A DNA stretch of 64,000 bases from Bacteroidales bacterium (lineage in GTDB: Bacteria; Bacteroidota; Bacteroidia; Bacteroidales; VadinHA17). Below are positions 1 through 8,512 of this stretch, one piece after another (position 1 is the first letter of the stretch; each line of letters starts with the position of its first letter). The position numbers and the translations under genes are program-made. Below the pieces are notes generated by a model. The model ran no database searches, was not told where the DNA came from, and saw only the letters and a list, made by a program, of their open reading frames with translations. Where the stretch lies: the NCBI GenBank assembly GCA_025454795.1, contig JALONT010000002.1:1-64000 (forward strand), given 5' to 3'.

Positions 1-98
1 GATTTTTAGCTGTTCAGAGCTTTTTCGGGGTTTTTTCTTAAAATTAATGAGATTCAACTATTTGACAATCAATAGTTTTAAGTATTTATGAACATCCC

Positions 99-2510
99 TC
101 AATATTTTGCAGGAACCGCCTCCTTCATCATTGCATAAACAGCATCAAAGATATCCTCAGCACTCGGTTTGGAAAAATAGTCACCGTCAGTTGTATAAGC
201 CGGACGATGTTCTTTGGCAGTAAGTGTCTTCGGGGCACTGTCGAGGAATTGCCATCCCCCCTGTTTTTCAAGCACTTCCTGCATCATCAGAGCAGTTGTA
301 CCTCCAGGTACGTCTTCATCAACAAATAATATCCTGTTTGTCTTCTTAAGCGATCCGAGAATGATCCCTCTTGTATCTAAAGGAACAAGTGTCTGGACAT
401 CAATAATTTCAACAGATATATTATGAACTGCCAGCTGGGTTACAGCTTCAGCAGCTATCCTGACAGTTGAACCGTAGGTCACAAGAGTCAGGTCAGTTCC
501 TGCTGAAAGAATTTCAGGCACACCAAGCTGTAAACGATACTCTCCAATATTCTCAGGCATTCTTTCTTTCAACCTGTAACCATTTAGAGGTTCAATAACT
601 ATTGCCGGATCGTTACCTTCCAGAAGGGTATTATAGAAGCCTGCTGCTCTTGTCATATCCCGCGGTGCGCATACATAGACACCCCTCACGGAATTGACAA
701 GCATACTCATTGGGGATCCTGAATGCCAGATACCCTCAAGACGGTGTCCTCTTGTAGAAATAATAAGAGGTGCGACCATTTTGCCTGCAGTCCTGTAATG
801 GGTTGTTGCCAGATCATCGCTCAGCAGCTGAAGTGCATACATCAGATAATCGAGATACTGTATCTCGGCGATTGGTCTCATGCCCCTTAGTGCCAGGCCT
901 ATACCCTGTCCCAGTATTGTTGCCTCTCTGATACCGGTGTCGGTTATTCGCAAATCACCGAATTTTTTCTGCAGTCCCTCAAGAGACTGATTAACCCCTC
1001 CGATTTTGCCGGTATCTTCCCCAAAAGTTACCAGTAACGGGTATTTTGTGAAAAGCCTGTCATAATTTTCTCTTAATATCACTCTGCCGGGCACTTCGGG
1101 GGAATTTTCCGAATACCTGGGTAATATCGGTTTTACATTAAGTGCCGATGTCGGAGTCTCATTATAGAGACATGAATCATAGCTCTTCGATGCATCTGCA
1201 TAGTTTCGTTTAAGCCATCCATGGAGTTCTTCTTTCAGATTGTCGGATTTTTCACATGATTCACAAATATTTCTTAGAATCTTTCTTGCAGCCATGAAAT
1301 TATCCTTGCGTATAGGGGAGATAATTTTTGTCAGATCTTCTGTAATCTTATCCACTGAAGATTCTTTAACCTCTTCCATACATTTGCATTTACGGTCACC
1401 AATTATTTTTACAAGTGCATCACGTTCCACCTTTATGGGATTCTGGAACATCTCCCAGCCCTTTTTTCGAGATTCCCTGGCTTCTTCCTCTGCTTCAGAT
1501 GCAGCTTGATCGAGCTCATCAGCAGTGGCAATCTTCTGATCAATAACCCATTCCCGCATCTTTATTATAGGATCGAATTCCTCTTCCCATTTCAATCTTT
1601 CCTCATTTTTATACCGCTCATGAGAACCTGATGTAGAGTGGCCAAGTGGCTGAGTAACATCTTCAATATGGAATAAAACAGGTATATGGTCCCTCCGGCA
1701 GATTTCAATACCCTCCTCATAAAGCTTAATGAGACCCGGGTAATCCCAGCCTCTGCCTTTCAATATAATAATTCCCGGCCGACCTGGTTCAGTTTCGAAT
1801 CCTCTCAGTATATCTGAAATACTTCCTTTTGTAGTCTGGTATTTTTTTGGTACTGAAATACCATAGCCATCATCATAAACTGAAATAGCCATTGGTACCT
1901 GGAGGACTCCGGCTGCATTCATCGTTTCCCAGAAATGGCCCTCCGACGTACTGGCATCACCTATTGAACCGAAGGCTACCTCGTTACCTTTTTTTGAGAG
2001 AGAACTAAACCTGTGAAGATCTGTATTCTGCCGGAACAACTTTGAAGCGTAGGCAAGACCCAGTAATCGCGGCATTTGACCTGCAGTCGGTGAAATATCT
2101 GATGAGGAATTTTTCTGTTTTGTAAGGTCACGCCATGTTCCATCAGAATTGATATTAGGTACAGAAAAATGGTTATTGAATACTCTGCCCCCGCTTCCGG
2201 GATTGATCTTCCCGTCTGTATTTCCATAAAGCTGGTGAAAAAATTCAATAGAATTATAAAGTCCCATTGCCATCATCCAGGTTTGATCCCTGTAATATCC
2301 TGATCTCCAGTCCCCTTCCCTGAACTGTTTTGCCAGGGCTATCTGTATTATTTCCTTACCATCACCAAAGATTCCGAACTTTGCCTTACCGGACAGGACC
2401 TCCCTGCGGCCGATAATACTGAGATTCCTGCTCAGGCTTGCCAAACGGAAATCGGCAAGAATACTCTTCTTGTCTTTTTGTTTTTCTGATAGTTTGTTGT
2501 CGTTCTTCAT
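99..2510 (-). CDS. Fused alpha/beta 2-oxoacid dehydrogenase E1 component
   Basis: Thiamine-diphosphate E1 of a pyruvate or branched-chain 2-oxoacid dehydrogenase complex, with alpha and beta subunits in one chain. It would decarboxylate a 2-oxoacid and acylate the lipoyl group of E2 in the cytoplasm. The alpha half covers about residues 20-360, with the ThDP signature GDAST followed by YDDGYGIS. The beta half starts near residue 470 (VTFGEDTGKIGG) and ends with the transketolase C-terminal domain (FVDEDVPGGT). A roughly 100-residue charged linker contains a CxC and a CxxC pair. I chose the ATG at 2510; a TTG nine bases upstream is also open. No E2 or E3 gene is adjacent, so the true substrate is uncertain. 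The family assignment is firm, the substrate is not. Confidence 0.88.
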   Translation of the reverse strand: MKNDNKLSEKQKDKKSILADFRLASLSRNLSIIGRREVLSGKAKFGIFGDGKEIIQIALAKQFREGDWRSGYYRDQTWMMAMGLYNSIEFFHQLYGNTDGKINPGSGGRVFNNHFSVPNINSDGTWRDLTKQKNSSSDISPTAGQMPRLLGLAYASKLFRQNTDLHRFSSLSKKGNEVAFGSIGDASTSEGHFWETMNAAGVLQVPMAISVYDDGYGISVPKKYQTTKGSISDILRGFETEPGRPGIIILKGRGWDYPGLIKLYEEGIEICRRDHIPVLFHIEDVTQPLGHSTSGSHERYKNEERLKWEEEFDPIIKMREWVIDQKIATADELDQAASEAEEEARESRKKGWEMFQNPIKVERDALVKIIGDRKCKCMEEVKESSVDKITEDLTKIISPIRKDNFMAARKILRNICESCEKSDNLKEELHGWLKRNYADASKSYDSCLYNETPTSALNVKPILPRYSENSPEVPGRVILRENYDRLFTKYPLLVTFGEDTGKIGGVNQSLEGLQKKFGDLRITDTGIREATILGQGIGLALRGMRPIAEIQYLDYLMYALQLLSDDLATTHYRTAGKMVAPLIISTRGHRLEGIWHSGSPMSMLVNSVRGVYVCAPRDMTRAAGFYNTLLEGNDPAIVIEPLNGYRLKERMPENIGEYRLQLGVPEILSAGTDLTLVTYGSTVRIAAEAVTQLAVHNISVEIIDVQTLVPLDTRGIILGSLKKTNRILFVDEDVPGGTTALMMQEVLEKQGGWQFLDSAPKTLTAKEHRPAYTTDGDYFSKPSAEDIFDAVYAMMKEAVPAKY

Positions 2511-2679
2511 ATTTGTCAAAAAGTCTGATGTTTTCTCCTAAATTGCCAATATTAAACAAATTTTGACTTCTGTTGTTTAAAAGGAAGTGAAAAATAGATG
2601 ATTATCTTTGTTTAAATAAGCGTCAATAACATAATATTATCACACGGAATTAATGAATTCCTGAAAGTAAATAATTGAA

Positions 2680-2928
2680 ATGTTCCTCAAACTTTTAATA
2701 ATAAGCTCCATATTCCTTCTGATTGCATTAGCCGGAATGGCCATAAGGATAATTCTGAAACCTAAAGGACGATTTCCGGATACCCATATAAGTCATAATA
2801 AGGAAATGAAAAAAAGGGGCATAACCTGTGCCCGGCAGACTGATATCGGTTGTAATCCATCGGATGATTTTGAGGGATGTTCAACATGCGGCACAAAATT
2901 CCGGTTGCCGGTAACCGGTGACCGGTAA
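2680..2928 (+). CDS. Small membrane protein with four cysteines, NqrM-like candidate
   Basis: An 82-residue protein with one N-terminal membrane helix (about residues 4-26), a basic stretch after it, and four cysteines at 50, 58, 67 and 70 in the soluble tail. It converges on apbE, with six bases between the stop codons, beside the nqr operon. The known Na+-NQR maturation factor NqrM (DUF539) has the same layout: one helix plus four cysteines, encoded next to apbE, and proposed to deliver iron to the NqrD/NqrE centre. Cysteine spacing here differs from proteobacterial NqrM as I remember it, so this is an analogy of architecture and context, not demonstrated homology. The last residues (LPVTGDR) are encoded by a CCGGTAACCGG repeat. 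Confidence 0.7.
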   Translation: MFLKLLIISSIFLLIALAGMAIRIILKPKGRFPDTHISHNKEMKKRGITCARQTDIGCNPSDDFEGCSTCGTKFRLPVTGDR

Positions 2929-2933
2929 CCGGT
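2908..2933. repeat. Tandem CCGGTAACCGGT repeat between convergent genes
   Basis: Two direct copies of CCGGTAACCGGT lie at 2908-2919 and 2922-2933. Each is nearly palindromic, so the region can fold on either strand. It covers the stop codon of the small membrane protein and touches the apbE stop, and is followed by TTTTATT on the plus strand. It may serve as a bidirectional terminator; that role is inferred. Confidence 0.6.
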
Positions 2934-2934
2934 T

Positions 2935-3942
2935 TTATTCCGATATAAACTTCTTCAGTTTTTCTGAAGCCCATGTTTTAAAATTCCCGTTTTCATCAGA
3001 ATATATAAGGTATGCTTCAAATTCAGGATGTTTATCCAGAAATTCAATTGTTTTATCCTTACCCATAACCATGCAGGCAGTTGCCACACCATCGGCAGTA
3101 CCACATTCAGATGCAATAATAGTTGCGCTTAGAAGCTGATTTTTAGCAGGATATCCTGTTTTGGGATCGATCGTATGGGAATACTTTATCCCGTTCTCGA
3201 CATAAAATTTCCTGTAGTTACCTGATGTCGCAAGCGACTGATCCTTAAGATTAATTATTGCCTCAAGATCATTGCCTGGCATCATATTGTTATCAAATGG
3301 CCTGTCAATCCCTATCCTCCACCTGACACCTCCTTTATCTTCTTTCACCCTGACTTCGCCTCCTATTTCAACAAGAAAACTTTCGATACCAAGCCCTTCA
3401 AAATACTTGCTGATAACATCTACGGAGTAACCCTGGGCAATAGCATTGAAATCAAGCAAAATTCCGGGTAACGATTTGATAACTCTCCCATTCCTGAGCT
3501 CAACTTTCTCCATCCCTACCAGCTTTAGAAGAGTGTCGCGTTTAGACTCGGAAAAGTTTTTATGCTCATCCGGACCAAACCCCCATGATTTAACGAGGGG
3601 GCCAACCGTCACATCGAATGCACCGTTGGTAATACGGGATATATATCCTGACAAATTGAAGGCTTCGATGAAAAAAGAGTCTGCCAGAACATTCTCATTC
3701 CTGTTTATCCTTGAAAGTACTGATGAGTCCTTGTAAAGTGATAATGACATGTCAAAATCCCGGAGGATTTTCTCAACTCCGGCCTGCAGCTTTTCAATAT
3801 TTATATTACCCGGATTTTCTACAACCATATTATATGTAGTACCCTGTGCAAATCCTGTGAAGTTTGAATACTCAGTTTCATCCCTGCATGAGGATAAAAG
3901 TGAAATTATAATGATAAATACCGCTAATGTTCTGTTTCCCAT
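2935..3942 (-). CDS. apbE: FAD:protein FMN transferase (ApbE), lipoprotein
   Basis: Transfers FMN from FAD to threonine residues of NqrB and NqrC. The N-terminus is a lipoprotein signal with an LSSC lipobox (Cys19), so the enzyme is probably anchored on the periplasmic side of the inner membrane, where the target threonines lie. Recognisable ApbE blocks include GAFDVTVGPLV, DFNAIAQGYSVD, VEIGGEVR and SHTIDPKTGYPA. Length (335 residues) is typical. It is the last gene of the nqr cluster, 123 bases after nqrF, and that spacer contains an inverted repeat. Both FMN acceptor motifs are present upstream in nqrB and nqrC, which supports the assignment. Confidence 0.95.
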   Translation of the reverse strand: MGNRTLAVFIIIISLLSSCRDETEYSNFTGFAQGTTYNMVVENPGNINIEKLQAGVEKILRDFDMSLSLYKDSSVLSRINRNENVLADSFFIEAFNLSGYISRITNGAFDVTVGPLVKSWGFGPDEHKNFSESKRDTLLKLVGMEKVELRNGRVIKSLPGILLDFNAIAQGYSVDVISKYFEGLGIESFLVEIGGEVRVKEDKGGVRWRIGIDRPFDNNMMPGNDLEAIINLKDQSLATSGNYRKFYVENGIKYSHTIDPKTGYPAKNQLLSATIIASECGTADGVATACMVMGKDKTIEFLDKHPEFEAYLIYSDENGNFKTWASEKLKKFISE

Positions 3943-3956
3943 TTAATAATATATAT

Positions 3957-4050
3957 CTCTGTGAACCTCTGTGTATTCTCTGTGATACTCCGTGTAAGTT
4001 CTTAATTTTGTTTCACAGAGTTGCATTGAAGTATCACAGAGTTATACAGA
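3957..4050. repeat. Intergenic CTCTGTG/CACAGAG imperfect palindrome
   Basis: Fills the nqrF-apbE gap. The left arm reads CTCTGTG...CTCTGTGATACTCCGTG; the right arm contains the matching complement GTATCACAGAG with further CACAGAG copies. The two arms align closely when one is reverse complemented. The element belongs to the same repeat family as 19734-19832. In the nqr transcript it could form a long hairpin that attenuates apbE expression or protects the upstream mRNA (inference). Confidence 0.65.
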
Positions 4051-4065
4051 AAATTTAAAATATGC

Positions 4066-5319
4066 TTATATGCCGAAATCATCAAATGCAATATTTTCAG
4101 CCGGGACACCCAGATTGTCGAGCATTTTGATAACCGCATTATTCATAACCGGAGGGCCGCAGAAGTAGTACTCAATATCTTCAGGTTCATCGAGTTTACT
4201 GAGATAGTTATCGAATAAGACCTGGTGAATGAACCCTGTCAATCCTGTCCAATTATCTTCAGGAAGCGGCTCTGAAAGGGCAAAGTTGAAAGTGAAATTC
4301 CGGAATTTCTTTTCGATAGCCCTGAATTCATCATCATAAAATACTTCCCTCAGCGATCGGGCTCCGTACCAGTATGATACCTTGCGTCCTGTTTTCAATG
4401 TATTAAAAAGGTGGAAGATATGAGATCTTAACGGGGCCATTCCCGCACCGCCTCCGATATAGACCATCTCGCTGTTTGTATTTTTTATATAAAATTCGCC
4501 GTAGGGTCCGGAAATAATAACTTTATCTCCGGGCTTTCTTGAAAAGATATAAGAGGAGCAAATACCGGGGGGAACATTCATGAACTGCTTTTTAACGTCA
4601 TCCCATGGCGGAGTTGCTATCCTGATATTTAGCTTGATAAGGTTCTTTTCTGCAGGATAGTTTGCCATTGAATATGCCCGGAATGTCTCCGTATTGTTCT
4701 TAATCCCAAGCTCCCACATCTTATATTTTTCCCAATCCTCCCTGTATTCCTCCTCAATGGAAAAATCTTTAAAGGAGATTACATATTTAGGCACATCTAT
4801 CTGGATATATCCTCCCGGTTCAAAATCTAACTCTTCACCTTCCGGGAGCTTTACAACAAATTCTTTAATGAAGGTTGCAACGTTGTTATTTGAAACGACT
4901 TCACATTCCCATTTTTTAATTCCCAGTATTGATTCAGGAAGTTTTATTTTCAGAGGTTCCCTTATCTTTACCTGGCATCCGAGCCTCCAGTGGTCATGCT
5001 GTTCCTTACGGGTAAAAAATCCAGTCTCGGTAGGGAGTATTGATCCTCCTCCTTCAATTATCTGACACCTGCACATTCCGCAGGTACCTCCACCTCCGCA
5101 GGCTGAGGGCAGATATATACTGTTACCTGAGAGGGCTGTCAGAAGATTTGAGCCGGGTGAAACAACCAGGTCACGATCATTGATATGCAGAGTGATATCC
5201 CCTTTAGGGGACAATTTATCCCTGGCCACAAGAAGCATAAAAACAAGGAGCAAAATTATAATGAGAAAGACAATTATACTTAGTAGAGTAGTTCCGGCAG
5301 TAGTTATACCTAATATCAT
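4066..5319 (-). CDS. nqrF: Na+-NQR subunit F
   Basis: Electron entry subunit of the sodium-translocating NADH:quinone oxidoreductase; oxidises NADH through FAD and a [2Fe-2S] cluster. One N-terminal membrane helix (about residues 10-31) is followed by a plant-type ferredoxin domain with cysteine ligands at 74, 80, 83 and 115 ([10 protein letters not shown], then LGC). A ferredoxin-reductase domain follows, with the flavin motif RAYSMAN, the [12 protein letters not shown] nucleotide loop and the C-terminal YYFCGPPVM motif. Length 417 is normal. Seventeen bases separate it from nqrE upstream. All six nqr genes run in the order A to F on this strand. Confidence 0.97.
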   Translation of the reverse strand: MILGITTAGTTLLSIIVFLIIILLLVFMLLVARDKLSPKGDITLHINDRDLVVSPGSNLLTALSGNSIYLPSACGGGGTCGMCRCQIIEGGGSILPTETGFFTRKEQHDHWRLGCQVKIREPLKIKLPESILGIKKWECEVVSNNNVATFIKEFVVKLPEGEELDFEPGGYIQIDVPKYVISFKDFSIEEEYREDWEKYKMWELGIKNNTETFRAYSMANYPAEKNLIKLNIRIATPPWDDVKKQFMNVPPGICSSYIFSRKPGDKVIISGPYGEFYIKNTNSEMVYIGGGAGMAPLRSHIFHLFNTLKTGRKVSYWYGARSLREVFYDDEFRAIEKKFRNFTFNFALSEPLPEDNWTGLTGFIHQVLFDNYLSKLDEPEDIEYYFCGPPVMNNAVIKMLDNLGVPAENIAFDDFGI

Positions 5320-5335
5320 AATTTAAAAAACTTTG

Positions 5336-5953
5336 TTAAATTTTAATGCCCATAAATCCCATAAATGCCATTGCCATCAGGCCGGTCAGGATAAAAGTAA
5401 TACCAAGGCCCCTCAGAGGTGCCGGTACATTGCTGTACTTCAGTTTCTCCCTGATTGCTGCAATCCCCACAATAGCAAGCATCCATCCGATTCCTGATCC
5501 GACTCCGAAAACAGTAGCCTCCGCAACATTGGAATACTCTCTCTCCTGCATAAAAAGAGCAGCACCCAGGATAGCGCAGTTTACAGCAATGAGCGGAAGA
5601 AAAATCCCCAGTGAATTATAGAGGGCAGGGCTGAATTTTTCGACAATCATCTCAACAAGCTGAACCATTGCAGCTATAACAGCTATGAAGACCATAAAAG
5701 TCAGGAAGCTGAGATCGACATCTGCAAATCCTTCTCCGAACCAGATCATAGCACCTTTCTTCAGGACATACTTTTCTACAAGAAAGTTAACAGGAACAGT
5801 AATAAGAAGGACAAATACTACCGCAACACCTAGTCCGATCGCGGTTTTAACTGTTTTTGAAACAGCAAGAAAGGAACACATGCCCAGGAAAAAGGCAAAA
5901 ATCATATTGTCAATAAAAATTGACTTTATGAATATATTTAACAGGTTTTCCAT
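5336..5953 (-). CDS. nqrE: Na+-NQR subunit E
   Basis: Integral membrane subunit of Na+-NQR, 205 residues, with about six hydrophobic helices. In the known complex NqrD and NqrE are related, inverted proteins that jointly bind an iron centre through cysteines at their interface. Here candidate ligands are Cys26 in the first helix (GMCSFLAV) and the cysteine in VNCAILGA. It lies 12 bases downstream of nqrD and 17 upstream of nqrF. Start ATG at 5953 gives the expected N-terminus in the membrane. Confidence 0.96.
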   Translation of the reverse strand: MENLLNIFIKSIFIDNMIFAFFLGMCSFLAVSKTVKTAIGLGVAVVFVLLITVPVNFLVEKYVLKKGAMIWFGEGFADVDLSFLTFMVFIAVIAAMVQLVEMIVEKFSPALYNSLGIFLPLIAVNCAILGAALFMQEREYSNVAEATVFGVGSGIGWMLAIVGIAAIREKLKYSNVPAPLRGLGITFILTGLMAMAFMGFMGIKI

Positions 5954-5965
5954 GACTTTTCTTTA

Positions 5966-6616
5966 TTATTTCTCAACCAGACTATTATCCCTGCTTCTCT
6001 GGAACCATATAATAAAACCAACAACAATAAGCGCCATTGGAGGAAGTATCATCATTCCATTATTTTCGTACCCTATCGAATAAAATCCCAGTTTCTCGAA
6101 CACCGGGTATCCGTAAATTGTACCTGACCCAAGCAATTCTCTGAAAAAGGCTACGATAATCAGGATTATTCCATATCCGGCTCCGTTCCCGATTCCATCT
6201 ATAAATGAAGGCCATGGTTTATTAACCATTGCAAATGCTTCGAGACGGCCCATCAGGATACAGTTGGTAATGATAAGTCCGACAAATACGGAAAGCTGTT
6301 TGCTCACATCAAAAACATAAGCCCTGAGGAACTGGTCAACAAAGATCACCATAGTTGCAATTACTACCAGCTGTACAATAATCCTTATCCTGTCAGGAAT
6401 ATATTGTCTCATGGCAGCAATAATAGCATTTGAAACCGCCACTACTATCGTTACTGATAGCGCCATTACAATTGCCGGTTTGAGCTTTACAGTCACAGCC
6501 AGAGCAGAGCATATGCCAAGCACCTGAACTGTGATCGGATTATTCATACCGAGTGGAGCAGTAAAAAGTTTTAAATTCCTGGCCGAGAACATCGGCTCAT
6601 TTTCCAGGTTGCCCAT
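5966..6616 (-). CDS. nqrD: Na+-NQR subunit D
   Basis: Integral membrane subunit of Na+-NQR, homologous to NqrE, 216 residues with about six membrane helices. Family motifs include [10 protein letters not shown] near the N-terminus and [14 protein letters not shown] in the middle; the cysteines in these two motifs are the expected ligands of the intramembrane iron centre shared with NqrE. It begins three bases after the nqrC stop, consistent with translational coupling. The C-terminus is short and basic. Confidence 0.96.
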   Translation of the reverse strand: MGNLENEPMFSARNLKLFTAPLGMNNPITVQVLGICSALAVTVKLKPAIVMALSVTIVVAVSNAIIAAMRQYIPDRIRIIVQLVVIATMVIFVDQFLRAYVFDVSKQLSVFVGLIITNCILMGRLEAFAMVNKPWPSFIDGIGNGAGYGIILIIVAFFRELLGSGTIYGYPVFEKLGFYSIGYENNGMMILPPMALIVVGFIIWFQRSRDNSLVEK

Positions 6617-6619
6617 ATT

Positions 6620-7321
6620 CTAATTTCTGTTTTTAAAGAGATAATCATTATATTTTGAAATGCAGTCAAGGAGCATTTTTTCAAGGCCTTTGCTTGTTAT
6701 TGTGCCTCCTGATATGGCATCAACGCCATGAATATCGTTCGGACCAGCACCGCCTTTATGTACTTGTATTGAGACAAACGTCCCATTGTCGAAAAGTTTC
6801 TTTCCCGGGAACATCCCTTCAAAGGCTGATGTATTTATCTCTGCACCCAGTCCCGGGGTTTCTCCTTTATGATCAAAAGTGACACCATAGATTGTACTCA
6901 TATCAGACTTCAGTGAGACATAACCATAGATCGGACCCCATAATCCTTTGCCTTCAACAGGAAGAATCAATACCTTTTCGCCGTCGTCGGGGATTGCTCT
7001 GAAAACAGGAAGATACTGGTCTTCAATCGGCTTCTTCTGTTCATTTCTGAGCACAACTGTAAATGCATCCACCCCGTCAACCGACTCCCCTTTCGGATTC
7101 AGGACAAAGCTCTCTTTAATGTACTTATCATAAAGATCTTCAGTATTATCACGGGTAGCAGGCACTCCAATGGATTCAAGCATGCTTTTCTTTTTCTCGA
7201 TCTCCAGATTTTTTTCCTGAGCGGGCTGGAGAAGTGTGGCAGCCAATGACAGTAACGTTGCCACAGAAATAACCATTACTGTCGAAAAGATAAAAATATA
7301 TCTGTTACTGAATTGCTTCAT
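6620..7321 (-). CDS. nqrC: Na+-NQR subunit C, FMN-binding
   Basis: Membrane-anchored periplasmic subunit of Na+-NQR, 233 residues. A single N-terminal helix (about residues 9-31) precedes the FMN-binding domain. The flavinylation motif DAISGGT is at residues 201-207, so FMN should be linked to Thr207 by ApbE. Other conserved parts are GLWGPIYGYVSL and GETPGLGAEI. It is placed between nqrB (4-base gap) and nqrD (3-base gap). Confidence 0.96.
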   Translation of the reverse strand: MKQFSNRYIFIFSTVMVISVATLLSLAATLLQPAQEKNLEIEKKKSMLESIGVPATRDNTEDLYDKYIKESFVLNPKGESVDGVDAFTVVLRNEQKKPIEDQYLPVFRAIPDDGEKVLILPVEGKGLWGPIYGYVSLKSDMSTIYGVTFDHKGETPGLGAEINTSAFEGMFPGKKLFDNGTFVSIQVHKGGAGPNDIHGVDAISGGTITSKGLEKMLLDCISKYNDYLFKNRN

Positions 7322-7325
7322 TTAT

Positions 7326-8492
7326 TTAAATTTTTGTGGTTACTATAGCCCGTTTTAGCCTTTTCCTGATACTCGACTCTATGACATAATAGTCTATCAG
7401 AGGTGCAAACAGGTTCATAAGGAGAATTGCAAGCATAACTCCTTCAGGATAAGCAGGATTCAGAACTCTTATCAGTAATGACAGAACTCCAATCATAAAA
7501 CCGTAAATCCATTTGCCTTTTTCAGTCTGGGCCCCCGAAACAGGATCTGTAGCCATAAAAACAGCTCCGAAAGCAAATCCGCCCATAACAAAATGATAAT
7601 AGAAAGGCAATTCCATATAGCTATTGGCTGAAGTTGCATTCATGAGGAGCCCCATTCCAAGTCCCCCGGCAAAAACGCTTAACATAATCTTCCAGCTTCC
7701 GACGCCTGTAACAATCAGTATAATGGCACCTATCAGAATTGCCAGAGTTGATGTTTCTCCAATGGACCCGGGGATTGTCCCGAGAAACATATGCATGAAT
7801 GATGGCAGTTTTGTAATTTCACCAGCAGCACATAATGACAATGGTGTAGCACCTGAAAATCCGTCGATTACATTTTTCCCTGCAGTTAATCCTTCTGTCC
7901 AGACATTATCTCCGGTCATCCATGCCGGATAACTGAAGAAGAGGAATGCCCTTGCAAGAAGAGCCGGATTAAAGACATTCATTCCCGTTCCTCCAAAAAC
8001 CTCTTTACCAAGAATAACAGCAAAAGTTGTTGAAAGTGCCAGCATCCACAAAGGAACGTCTATTGGCATAATCAGCGGGATGAGCAGTCCGGTTACAAGA
8101 AAACCTTCATTGATCTCATGACCCCTGATCTGCGCAGCAATAAACTCTATTCCCAATCCGGTGACATAGCTCACAATTATCAGTGGAAGGATTTTAAGAA
8201 ATCCAAACCAGAATGACACTAAGATCGTTGCTTCAATATCTATTGATCTGTAATGCTGAAAACCAACATTATAAGCACCAAATAAAAGAGCCGGTAACAA
8301 GGCAATTAACACAACTGTCATTGTCCGTTTAAGGTCAATGCTGTCTCTTATATGTGATCCCTTTGATGTAACCTTGTTGGGAACAAACATAAATGACTCG
8401 AAACCTTCAAAAACGGAGCGTAGCATTGAGAACCTGCCCCCCTCTGTAAAATGAGGTTTCAGTTTATCTAATTTGTTTCGTAAAGAACTCAT
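7326..8492 (-). CDS. nqrB: Na+-NQR subunit B, FMN-binding membrane subunit
   Basis: Main membrane subunit of Na+-NQR, 388 residues and about ten helices, involved in sodium translocation and riboflavin/FMN binding. The covalent FMN site is Thr216 in DGFSGATPLS, matching the ApbE recognition pattern. GKEVFGGTGMNVFNPAL and the late motif MATDPVSGAQTEKGKW are family hallmarks. It follows nqrA after 20 bases. Together with nqrC this explains the adjacent apbE. Confidence 0.97.
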   Translation of the reverse strand: MSSLRNKLDKLKPHFTEGGRFSMLRSVFEGFESFMFVPNKVTSKGSHIRDSIDLKRTMTVVLIALLPALLFGAYNVGFQHYRSIDIEATILVSFWFGFLKILPLIIVSYVTGLGIEFIAAQIRGHEINEGFLVTGLLIPLIMPIDVPLWMLALSTTFAVILGKEVFGGTGMNVFNPALLARAFLFFSYPAWMTGDNVWTEGLTAGKNVIDGFSGATPLSLCAAGEITKLPSFMHMFLGTIPGSIGETSTLAILIGAIILIVTGVGSWKIMLSVFAGGLGMGLLMNATSANSYMELPFYYHFVMGGFAFGAVFMATDPVSGAQTEKGKWIYGFMIGVLSLLIRVLNPAYPEGVMLAILLMNLFAPLIDYYVIESSIRKRLKRAIVTTKI

Positions 8493-8512
8493 TATGTTAT
8501 TTTATCTCGTTT

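Noticed and set aside
1..98. Short open frames at the left edge that could be the tail of a plus-strand gene
   Set aside because: Only about 12-29 codons are visible, with no recognisable motif, so no gene can be supported.
3446..5065. Plus-strand ORFs antisense to apbE and nqrF
   Set aside because: They are shadow frames of well-supported genes with no motif and no start context.
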